Shown here piece after piece: positions 1 to 5,666 of a stretch of DNA of 6,571 bases (position 1 is its first letter; each line of letters begins with the position of its first letter). The stretch is from JASFUX01 sp050050115. Lineage in GTDB: Bacteria; Pseudomonadota; Alphaproteobacteria; Caulobacterales; Maricaulaceae. The notes beneath the pieces were generated by a model. That model worked only from the letters and a program-made list of their open reading frames with translations, was not told the DNA's origin and made no database searches. The stretch lies in the NCBI GenBank assembly GCA_050050115.1, contig JASFUX010000195.1:1-6571 (forward strand). The letters are read 5' to 3'. A program made the position numbers and the translations under genes.

Positions 1-23
1 AGGGCGCCGCGGTAGGCGTGTCT

Positions 24-45
24 TTCCTCCCTCGCGAGGGAGGAA
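24..45. repeat. 22-bp perfect palindrome after the acyltransferase gene
   Basis: The arm TTCCTCCCTCG is followed directly by its exact reverse complement, giving 11 bp per arm and no loop, centred on TCGCGA. It starts 3 bp beyond the stop codon of the minus-strand acyltransferase gene, so in that gene's transcript it would form a strong stem. No T-run follows on either strand, so it is not a textbook intrinsic terminator. It could be a terminator-like or mRNA-stabilising hairpin, or one copy of a REP-like intergenic palindrome; CCTCCC...GGGAGG palindromes are common between genes in GC-rich alphaproteobacteria. The palindrome is seen directly; its role is inferred. Confidence 0.6.
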
Positions 46-48
46 CGC

Positions 49-921
49 TTATCCCCACGCCAACCTTTCGCACATGTCGCGCAGCGCGAGCGTCGCGGCG
101 GCGTCGTCCGTAGGCAGATCGCTTGAATGGACCGGTGCGCCGAAGCCGAGGCGATAGCGCGCCTTCTTCTTCGCCAGCAGCTCGTGAAACACCGTCATGT
201 TCTTGAGCTCTTCGCTCACCTGCGCCAGGGCGTAGTAGTAGAGCGACAATCGCTGGCGCACCCCTAAAGGCACGATCGGCGCGTCGAACTTGCGCGCCAG
301 GGAGGATGCCGTGGGCAGCCATTCGCGCTCGACCAGCCGGCGTTTCGCCCAGGACCACTCCGACATCCGCCCGGCGGGAAAGACCACGACGCAGCGCCCC
401 GCCTTGAACGCCTCGATCGACATCCGCAGCGTGTCACGCGTCTTCTCCCGGCTGCGCAGCTCAGGCCGCCACTCGACCGGGATCACCACCGCGTCGAGCC
501 CGGGACAGACACGCAGCGCGTCGCGGTTGGCGAAGAACACCATGTCCGGCCGGCGCGCCTTGAGCGCGGTCCAGACGGCGATGCCGTCGGCGATGCCGCC
601 CGGGTGGTTGGCGACGATCACGGCTGGTCCTTCGGCGGGAACCTGCTCGACGTCCGTCGCCTCGACCGTCATGTCGAGGAAGTCGACCGACCAGTCCATC
701 GCCGCTTCGCCCGAGAGCGGCGCGATCGTGTCGGCGACCCGACGCGCTTTCTGATAGCCGAGCAGGGGATAAAACACCGCCTTGACCAGCGGCCACAGCC
801 GGGGCCGGGACATCAGCTTCTCCGCGCGCTCCTCGATGAGGGCGTCGACGATGTGCTGATCGGACGGCTCGGCCGGAGCGGCCGGCGCGCCTGAGAGCGG
901 GGCGGGAGTGCGCGCTTCCAT
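49..921 (-). CDS. PlsC-like (lysophospholipid) acyltransferase family protein
   Basis: This is a probable glycerophospholipid or related lipid acyltransferase acting at the inner membrane, moving an acyl chain from acyl-ACP or acyl-CoA to a lysolipid-type acceptor. Numbered from the upstream TTG, the catalytic block is NHPGGIADG (N117, H118, D124), a variant of the family NHx4D motif with one extra residue, of the type seen in the NHP-x-G-I-A-D-G subgroup. VFPAGRMS (192-199) matches the FPEGxR acceptor-binding block, with Ala in place of Glu. IVPLGV (228-233) matches the later VPV block. No clear membrane-spanning segment is present; about 60 residues of Pro/Ala-rich and charged sequence precede the domain. 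An in-frame TGA lies 12 nt before a TTG at 957, which would give 302 aa. Neither TTG 957 nor ATG 921 has a clear Shine-Dalgarno; I prefer the ATG (290 aa). The exact substrate cannot be read from the sequence. It is transcribed divergently from arsC. Confidence 0.85.
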   Translation of the reverse strand: MEARTPAPLSGAPAAPAEPSDQHIVDALIEERAEKLMSRPRLWPLVKAVFYPLLGYQKARRVADTIAPLSGEAAMDWSVDFLDMTVEATDVEQVPAEGPAVIVANHPGGIADGIAVWTALKARRPDMVFFANRDALRVCPGLDAVVIPVEWRPELRSREKTRDTLRMSIEAFKAGRCVVVFPAGRMSEWSWAKRRLVEREWLPTASSLARKFDAPIVPLGVRQRLSLYYYALAQVSEELKNMTVFHELLAKKKARYRLGFGAPVHSSDLPTDDAAATLALRDMCERLAWG

Positions 922-964
922 CGGCGCAACAAAGCCGTTCGTCGCGCGGTCGCGCAAGCGCGGC

Positions 965-974
965 TTTGATCAAA
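965..974. promoter_or_regulatory. TTTGATCAAA palindrome in the divergent intergenic region
   Basis: A perfect 10-bp palindrome sits in the only AT-rich patch between the acyltransferase start and arsC, about 90 nt upstream of the arsC GTG. It is followed directly by CTGTCACA, which resembles a single half of an alphaproteobacterial Pho box, but no second half is present at the right spacing. It could be an operator for a regulator encoded elsewhere. The spacing does not match a canonical FNR (TTGAT-N4-ATCAA) site. Such a short palindrome is expected several times in 6.5 kb by chance, so this is a weak call. Confidence 0.25.
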
Positions 975-1050
975 CTGTCACAATCTTGGGAGAGAAAAGG
1001 GCTTGCGCCGTGGTCCGCTCGCCGGGCCTTTTTGCGCGTCATCCGCCATC

Positions 1051-1056
1051 GGAGGT
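1051..1056 (+). promoter_or_regulatory. Ribosome binding site of arsC
   Basis: GGAGGT, a near-perfect Shine-Dalgarno, lies 6 nt before the GTG at 1063. It fixes the start of the arsenate reductase there rather than at the in-frame TTG at 1003, which has no such site and would add about 20 residues unlike the family N-terminus. Confidence 0.85.
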
Positions 1057-1062
1057 CAGGCT

Positions 1063-1587
1063 GTGAGCGAGCCGCGTCTCTACAACGTGCTCTTTCTCTG
1101 CACTGGCAACTCGGCGCGCTCGATCATCGCCGAGGCGATCCTCAACCGCTTGGGTGCGGGCAAGTTCGCCGCCTTCTCCGCCGGCTCGCAACCCAAGCCC
1201 GCGCCGCACCCGCAAGCGTTGGCGCTCCTGAAGCGGCTCAACCATCCCGTCGACGACCTGCGATCGAAGAGCTGGGACGAGTTCGCCCAACCCGAGGCGC
1301 ATACGCTCGATTTCGTCTTCACCGTCTGCGACAACGCCGCGAACGAGGTTTGTCCAGTCTGGCCCGGCCAGCCGGTCAGCGCGCATTGGGGATTGCCCGA
1401 TCCTGCGGCGGTGGAGGGAACCGAGGCGGAAATCGCCGCAGCCTTCGCCGAGACCTACCGCATGCTGACCGCGCGTCTGACCGCCTTCGTCAATCTGCCG
1501 ATCGAAGGTCTCGACCGCTTGGCGCTGCAAGCCCGCGTCGATGAGATCGGCGCGGCGTCGCCGACGACGCCCGCGGCGGCGGACTGA
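1063..1587 (+). CDS. arsC: Arsenate reductase, thioredoxin-coupled (LMW protein-tyrosine-phosphatase fold)
   Basis: This cytoplasmic enzyme reduces arsenate to arsenite. At 174 aa it is slightly longer than the roughly 130-140 aa core family because of a C-terminal extension (about 145-174) ending in an Ala/Pro-rich tail. The phosphatase P-loop is CTGNSARS at 13-20 (nucleophile C13, R19). The Asp-Pro general-acid loop is LPDPA at 111-115 (D113). Two further cysteines, C89 and C97 in VCDNAANEVCPVW, sit where the family keeps its resolving pair (Cys82/Cys89 in plasmid pI258 ArsC), so the triple-cysteine relay that ends on thioredoxin looks intact, although the pair is one residue further apart. 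That cysteine pair is why I call it a reductase rather than a tyrosine phosphatase. It starts at GTG behind a strong GGAGGT. The channel gene follows 21 nt downstream, very likely in the same operon, and would export the arsenite product. No arsR is adjacent. Confidence 0.87.
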   Translation: MSEPRLYNVLFLCTGNSARSIIAEAILNRLGAGKFAAFSAGSQPKPAPHPQALALLKRLNHPVDDLRSKSWDEFAQPEAHTLDFVFTVCDNAANEVCPVWPGQPVSAHWGLPDPAAVEGTEAEIAAAFAETYRMLTARLTAFVNLPIEGLDRLALQARVDEIGAASPTTPAAAD

Positions 1588-1608
1588 CCGGCGAGGCGAG
1601 GGGCGGGC

Positions 1609-2295
1609 GTGGCGACAAATCGTATCGAACCATTGCGCGCGCTCGCCGCCGAGGCGCTGGGGACGGCGTTCCTGCTCGCCGGCGTCGTCGGCTCGGGGAT
1701 CATGGCCGAGCGGCTGACGGACGACGTGGCACTGGCGCTTTGGGCGAACACGGCGGCGACTGGCGCGATCCTGGTCGTGCTGATCGCCACGCTCGGTCCC
1801 GTTTCAGGCGCGCATTTCAACCCCGCCGTCACCCTCGCCATGCTCGTCCGTCGACGGATCGGCCTAGCGATGGCGGTCGCCTTTGTGGCGGCGCAGTGCG
1901 CGGGCGGGCTTGCGGGCACGGCCGCCGCGCACGTGATGTTCGAAACGCCGACGATGCAGGTCGGCGCGCATGTGCGCGAAGGTCCTGCGCAGCTCTTTTC
2001 CGAAGGCGTGGCGACATTCGGCTTGGTGTTCTTCATCTTCCTCGCGGTGCGCGTGCGGCCCGATGCCGTCGCCTGGGTGGTCGGCCTTTATATCGCGTCG
2101 GCTTATTGGTTCACCGCCTCGACCAGCTTCGCCAATCCGGCGGTCACGTTGGCGCGCGCCTTCACCGACAGCTTTTCGGGCATCCGCCCGGCGGACGCGC
2201 CGGGGTTCGTCGCCGCCCAGTTCGTCGGCGCGCTTCTCGCAGCGGGCGCGGCGAAGCTGATCGAGCCGCGGGAGGGCCGGGCTAGGGAGTTGTAG
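1609..2295 (+). CDS. aqpS: Aquaporin/MIP-family channel, AqpS-like (arsenite exit channel)
   Basis: This is an inner-membrane major intrinsic protein of 228 aa, a usual length, with six predicted membrane segments and two half-helix NPA boxes: HFNPAVT (N71) and FANPAVT (N176). Counting from the NPA boxes as in AqpZ and GlpF, the aromatic/Arg filter positions are T51 (helix 2), S164 (helix 5), S173 and V179. The normally invariant Arg directly after the second NPA is therefore Val, and the helix 2 aromatic is Thr. From memory, Sinorhizobium meliloti AqpS has the same unusual Thr and Val. AqpS lets arsenite leave the cell and replaces the ArsB pump in that operon. With arsC 21 nt upstream, the same role is inferred here; a glycerol or other small-solute channel remains possible. 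The GTG start has GAGGGG 5 nt upstream. The 3' end overlaps the convergent MFS gene by 14 bp. Confidence 0.85.
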   Translation: MATNRIEPLRALAAEALGTAFLLAGVVGSGIMAERLTDDVALALWANTAATGAILVVLIATLGPVSGAHFNPAVTLAMLVRRRIGLAMAVAFVAAQCAGGLAGTAAAHVMFETPTMQVGAHVREGPAQLFSEGVATFGLVFFIFLAVRVRPDAVAWVVGLYIASAYWFTASTSFANPAVTLARAFTDSFSGIRPADAPGFVAAQFVGALLAAGAAKLIEPREGRAREL

Positions 2296-3598
2296 AGGAG
2301 GCGGCCGGTTCGGGCGCCGCGGCGGGCGGTTCGGCCAGCCCGGCGGCGTCTTCGAAGGCGTTGATCCGCCACAGCGTCGGGAACAGACGGACCCAGGCGC
2401 CCGCGGTCGCCAGCGCCACCACGCCGCCCAAGACCACCGCGCCGACCGGACCTAAGAAACGCGCCGCGACGCCGGACTCGAACTCGCCCAGCTCGTTCGA
2501 CGCCGAGATGAAGATGAACGACACCGATGAGACGCGTCCGCGCATCCCGTCGGGCGTGGCGAGCTGAATCAGCGACGAGCGGACGTAGACCGAGATCATG
2601 TCCGCCGCGCCCGTGACTGCGAGAAGTCCGGCGGAAACCCAGAACCAGGGCGAGACGGCGAATCCCAGCATCGCCAGTCCATAGACGGCGATCGCGCCGA
2701 GGAGCCACTTGCCGACCTGGCGCGACAAAGGTTGGGAGGCCAGGGCGAAAGCGACGACCGCGGCGCCGACGGCCGGCGCGGCGCGCAGGAGGCCGAGGCC
2801 CTCTGCGCCGACGTGCAGGATGTCGCGCGCGAAGATCGGCAACAGCGCCGTTACGCCGCCGAACAGCACGACGATGAGATCAAGCGAAATGGCGCCGAAG
2901 ACGATCTGGTTGCGGCGCACGTAACGCAGCCCCTCGATCACCATCGACAGCCCGCGCGCCCCGACGATCGGCTCGTGCTTGGGCGTGTTCGCGGTGGCGA
3001 TGGCGAGGACGGCGAGGCCGGTCATCGCCGCCGCAGTTCCGTAGACCACCGGCGCGCCGGCGATGTAGAGCAACCCGCCGACCGCAGGCCCGGTGATGGC
3101 GGCGGCCTGAAAGCCGAGCGAGTTCCAGGCGATTGCCTGGGGCAGCTCGTCCCGCGGCACGAGGTTGGGGTAGAGCGCGTTGCTCGCCGCCGGGGTGAAG
3201 GCGTTGACCCCGCCCAAGACCGCCGCCGCGGCGAAGATCGCCCAGATCGCCCGGTCGGGATGGGAGTCCGCCATCAGCAACGGCGTCGCGGCGAGAGCGA
3301 GGATCGCCGAGATCCGCACGAAATTGGAGACGATCAGGATCGCGCGGCGGTCGAGCCGGTCCGCCGCCTGGCCGCCGACGAGCGAGAGGCTCAACACGGG
3401 GAAGAACTGCGCCAGTCCGACGAAGCCGAGGATCAGCGCGGATTCCTCGACCGAGCGGGTCAGCCGGGCGAGGTCGTAGACCTGCCAGCCGATCGCCACG
3501 GCGGTCATCTGCCGCGCGGCCGAGATCAGCTGGCGCATGATCCAGTAGTGCAGGTAGGCCCGGTGCCGGAACACCTTGAGGGAGGGGGTCATCGCCAT
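2282..3598 (-). CDS. MFS transporter, EntS/MFS_3-like
   Basis: This 438-residue inner-membrane proton-coupled carrier has about 12 hydrophobic segments. MFS motif A between TM2 and TM3 is GGQAADRLDRRAIL (75-88). A charged segment lies mid-protein (about 205-230, PKHEPIVGARG onward). The second-half cytoplasmic loop TPDGMRGRVSSV (348-359) is typical of the EntS-like MFS_3 family, whose best known member exports enterobactin. The last 25 or so residues are an Ala/Pro-rich cytoplasmic tail. The substrate cannot be inferred. ATG codons lie at 3598 and 3592; an in-frame TTG at 3664 would add 22 Arg-rich residues that do not look like the family N-terminus. None of these has a clear ribosome binding site. 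It is divergent from the zapE cluster and convergent with the channel gene. A metalloid role is conceivable from position, but convergent orientation argues against co-regulation. Confidence 0.87.
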   Translation of the reverse strand: MAMTPSLKVFRHRAYLHYWIMRQLISAARQMTAVAIGWQVYDLARLTRSVEESALILGFVGLAQFFPVLSLSLVGGQAADRLDRRAILIVSNFVRISAILALAATPLLMADSHPDRAIWAIFAAAAVLGGVNAFTPAASNALYPNLVPRDELPQAIAWNSLGFQAAAITGPAVGGLLYIAGAPVVYGTAAAMTGLAVLAIATANTPKHEPIVGARGLSMVIEGLRYVRRNQIVFGAISLDLIVVLFGGVTALLPIFARDILHVGAEGLGLLRAAPAVGAAVVAFALASQPLSRQVGKWLLGAIAVYGLAMLGFAVSPWFWVSAGLLAVTGAADMISVYVRSSLIQLATPDGMRGRVSSVSFIFISASNELGEFESGVAARFLGPVGAVVLGGVVALATAGAWVRLFPTLWRINAFEDAAGLAEPPAAAPEPAASSTTP

Positions 3599-3694
3599 AC
3601 CGGCCGGAATGTGGCGAGCGCCGCGTCCTGGCGCAAGCGAGCGTCGAAAAGCCACCCTAGCCAAGCCCGGCGACGCGTGCTCGACTGAGCGGGG

Positions 3695-3868
3695 ATGTCG
3701 GTGCGTTGGGGTTTCATGAACCGGCCCAAGAACTTGCGCATGCTGACCGTGCTGGCGATCGCGACCCTTGCGCTGGCGCTCGGCGCGAGCTGGGCGACCT
3801 GGGAGTGGTCGCGCGCGGTCGGCGGCGCGCGGTCCGCGCCCGACGCCGGATCGGAGGCGGCCTCATGA
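3695..3868 (+). CDS. Small single-pass membrane protein, 57 aa, function unknown
   Basis: This short reading frame is unrecognised but well supported. About 90% of its codons end in G or C, like its neighbours. Its protein has a basic N-terminus (RWGFMNRPKNLR), one hydrophobic stretch (about residues 16-32, ending near ASWATW) and a short polar Ala/Ser/Gly-rich tail. Its TGA overlaps the ATG of the next gene (ATGA at 3865-3868), a classic sign of translational coupling. A start at ATG 3716, with GGGG 4 nt before it, would give 50 aa and is about as likely. The layout suggests an N-in membrane anchor or subunit that works with the next protein, which also begins with one TM segment. It is not obviously a toxin: no partner antitoxin is evident, and it sits in an apparent operon with housekeeping-type genes. 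Confidence 0.6.
   Translation: MSVRWGFMNRPKNLRMLTVLAIATLALALGASWATWEWSRAVGGARSAPDAGSEAAS
3853..3857 (+). promoter_or_regulatory. Ribosome binding site of the CRPC protein gene
   Basis: GGAGG lies 7 nt before the ATG at 3865, inside the end of the preceding small gene. It decides the start: an upstream in-frame extension to about 3706 would overlap the small gene almost completely and would put a non-hydrophobic leader before the membrane anchor. Confidence 0.8.
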
Positions 3869-4509
3869 CGCGCTGGCTGATCGCGCTCCTGATCGTTCTG
3901 ATCGCGGCGGTGCTCGGCCTTTGGGCCCTGGGTCAGGCTCGGGCGCCGATCGGCGAGACGAACGCGCTCGACTACGCCGCCCGACCGGCGGCGCTGATCG
4001 TCGACGTTCCCCGTCTCGATGCGGCGCTGTCGACCTCGCCCTACGTGGTCTCGGGCGGGGAGGCGCGCACGGTCTGGATCGTCGGCCATCGCAGCTGCCG
4101 GCCATGCGAGAGCTTCCTGCGTGCGACCCTCGACGATCTACGGGCCGCGGACGCCGACGTCCGCGTCGCTTTCTTTGCGCCCGAGGACGCTTCGGCGGAG
4201 GAGCGCTCGACGCTCGCCGAGATCGGCGCGCGGCGGAGCTGGTCGACTCTGCGCTCCTGGATCAGCGCATCCGAACGCGACTTCTACGCCCGCACCGGCT
4301 TTGCGCCGGCGACCGATCCGGTGCGCCGCGCCATCCTTGAAGCCGGCCGGCGCACGCGCGACGAAATCGAGGCGGTGATGGCGGCGAACGGTCTGATGAC
4401 GGTCTATCCGCTCGTATTCTGGCGCGGCGAGGACGGCGACTGGATGGTCGCCGCGGGCGATACGGCGCGGTCGCGCAACGCCGTCCTGGCGGCGGCTGGG
4501 GCGGAGTAG
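3865..4509 (+). CDS. Membrane-anchored thioredoxin-fold-like protein with a CRPC motif
   Basis: The 214-residue protein opens with MTRW and a strong hydrophobic segment (about 4-23), best read as an uncleaved signal anchor that places the rest in the periplasm. A beta strand, RTVWIVGHRS (68-77), leads into C78-R-P-C81, positioned as in thioredoxin-like disulfide enzymes. Near the C-terminus TVYPLVFW (179-186) resembles the cis-proline strand (P182) that packs against such a CxxC, followed by GDWMVAAGD. The long helical middle (about 82-175) would be an insertion like those of DsbA/DsbC-type proteins. I infer a thiol-disulfide redox role, but cannot say oxidase, isomerase or reductase. It does not match a named Dsb, TlpA or CcmG pattern (no WCGPC, for example). 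It is coupled to the small TM protein upstream; zapE starts 10 nt downstream. Confidence 0.7.
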   Translation: MTRWLIALLIVLIAAVLGLWALGQARAPIGETNALDYAARPAALIVDVPRLDAALSTSPYVVSGGEARTVWIVGHRSCRPCESFLRATLDDLRAADADVRVAFFAPEDASAEERSTLAEIGARRSWSTLRSWISASERDFYARTGFAPATDPVRRAILEAGRRTRDEIEAVMAANGLMTVYPLVFWRGEDGDWMVAAGDTARSRNAVLAAAGAE

Positions 4510-4519
4510 AGCGCCGAGA

Positions 4520-5626
4520 ATGTCCGTCGCCGAACTCTACGCCGCACGGGTCAAGGCCGGGGAGGTCGCCCGCGATCCTGAGCAGGAGGCGGCCGCGGCG
4601 CGGCTTTCGGTCCTCTCAGCGCGCTTGGCGGGCTGGTCGCCGGGGCTTCGCGCGATGATCTACGGCCGACCAGGGCCCGGCGGGCAGGGGGTCTACATCC
4701 ATGGCGCGGTCGGCCGCGGCAAGTCGATGCTGATGGACATGTTCTTCGAGGTCGCCCCGACCGAGAAGAAGCGCCGCGCCCACTTCCATGAGTTCATGCT
4801 CGACGTCCACGCCCGGATCGGCGCGGCGCGCGCGGCCGGCGAGAAGGATCCGATCGCGGTCGCCGCCAAAGCGATCGCCGAAGAGAGCTGGCTGCTGTGC
4901 TTTGACGAGCTGCACGTCAACGACATCGGCGACGCGATGATCCTCGGCCGCTTGTTCGAGGCGCTGTTCGGCCGCGGCGTGGTCATGGTCGCGACTTCGA
5001 ACCAGCACGTCGAAGATCTCTACAAGGACGGGCTCAACCGTCAGCTGTTCGAGCCGTTCATCGAGCTGATGTCGCATCACATGGACGTGGTCGAGCTGGA
5101 CGCCGCGCGGGACTATCGCCTCGCCCGGCTCGAAGGCGCGCCGGTTTGGTTCGCGCCGGCGGACGAACGGGCAGTTGAGCAGATGGACGAAATCTGGCGC
5201 GCCATGACCGGCGGCCGCGAGACGGCCGAGACGCTCAAGGTGCAGGGCCGGACGAACGAGGTCCCGCGCGCGGGCGGCGGCGCTGCGCGGTTCACCTTCG
5301 AAGAGCTGTGCGCGCGGCCCTTGGGCGCGGCCGACTATCTGGCGCTCACGCGGCGCTATCATACGCTGTTCATCGACGACGTTCCGGTGCTGCCCGCCGA
5401 GCGGCGCAACGAGGCCAAGCGTTTCGTCACGCTGATCGACGCGCTCTACGAGACCAAGACCAAGCTCGTCGCATCGGCCGCCGCCGAGCCCGACGACCTC
5501 GCGCCCGATCAGGTCGCGACAATCGGTTTCACGCGCGCGGCGTCGCGTCTCATTGAAATGCGCAGTGAGGCGTACTTGGCTGCCGGCAGAGACACGTCCG
5601 CCGCCCCGGAAGACCCGGACGCATAG
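4520..5626 (+). CDS. zapE: Cell division protein ZapE / AFG1-family ATPase
   Basis: This is a P-loop ATPase of the AFG1/ZapE family, known in E. coli as a FtsZ-interacting protein needed for division under stress and in mitochondria as a protein-quality factor. At 368 aa it is close to the usual bacterial length. Walker A is GAVGRGKS (62-69); Walker B is LLCFDELHV (125-133). The sensor region VATSNQHVEDLYKDGLNR (157-174) carries the family DLYKxGLNR signature. The C-terminal block FTRAASRLIEM (337-347) matches the conserved xRxxSRLxEM element. It is cytoplasmic or membrane-peripheral, with no TM segment. The ATG follows the previous stop by 10 nt with only a poor Shine-Dalgarno (GAGA or AGAG), consistent with translation coupled to the upstream gene. 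The neighbour here is not sdh or mdh, which often flank zapE/AFG1 in alphaproteobacteria as I recall. Confidence 0.93.
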   Translation: MSVAELYAARVKAGEVARDPEQEAAAARLSVLSARLAGWSPGLRAMIYGRPGPGGQGVYIHGAVGRGKSMLMDMFFEVAPTEKKRRAHFHEFMLDVHARIGAARAAGEKDPIAVAAKAIAEESWLLCFDELHVNDIGDAMILGRLFEALFGRGVVMVATSNQHVEDLYKDGLNRQLFEPFIELMSHHMDVVELDAARDYRLARLEGAPVWFAPADERAVEQMDEIWRAMTGGRETAETLKVQGRTNEVPRAGGGAARFTFEELCARPLGAADYLALTRRYHTLFIDDVPVLPAERRNEAKRFVTLIDALYETKTKLVASAAAEPDDLAPDQVATIGFTRAASRLIEMRSEAYLAAGRDTSAAPEDPDA

Positions 5627-5635
5627 AGGAGCGCG

Positions 5636-5666
5636 GGGCGGACCCCTGTTTGGGAGGAGACCGCCC
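5636..5666 (+). promoter_or_regulatory. Strong RBS of the methyltransferase, possibly within a hairpin
   Basis: GGGAGGAGA at 5652-5660 is an excellent Shine-Dalgarno 6 nt before the ATG at 5667 and fixes that start. It is bracketed by GGGCGG (5636-5641) and its exact complement CCGCCC (5661-5666), and an inner CCC (5644-5646) could pair with GGG (5652-5654). The leader could thus fold so that the ribosome binding site is partly hidden, giving translational control. In such GC-rich DNA a 6-bp stem can be chance. The RBS is certain; the hairpin control is speculative. Confidence 0.55.

Noticed and set aside
966..1544. Plus-strand 192-codon frame overlapping arsC
   Set aside because: It is in a different frame from the clear ArsC motifs, its product is Arg-rich and it has no RBS; the arsC frame explains this stretch.
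1063..1587. ArsC as a protein-tyrosine phosphatase (Wzb/Etp-type)
   Set aside because: The P-loop alone would fit, but the extra cysteine pair C89/C97 and the adjacent AqpS-like channel favour arsenate reductase.
2732..3688. Plus-strand open frame of 318 codons opposite the MFS transporter
   Set aside because: The product is almost entirely Arg, Asp, Glu, Gly and Ala with no fold signature, while the other strand gives a clean 12-TM transporter. It is a composition artefact.
3599..3694. Possible CtrA or FNR sites, small RNA or terminator in the spacer between the MFS gene and the small TM gene
   Set aside because: No TTAA-N7-TTAA, no TTGAT-N4-ATCAA and no stem with a T-run was found. The promoters of the divergent units must lie here or just inside the genes, but I cannot identify them.
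3706..3864. N-terminal extension of the CRPC protein
   Set aside because: The extension overlaps the small TM gene, lacks an RBS, and would place about 53 polar residues before an obvious membrane anchor. The ATG at 3865 has GGAGG at the right distance.
5553..5666. N-terminal extension of the methyltransferase
   Set aside because: It lies partly within the zapE coding end and is Arg/Pro-rich, unlike the family. The ATG at 5667 has a near-ideal RBS.
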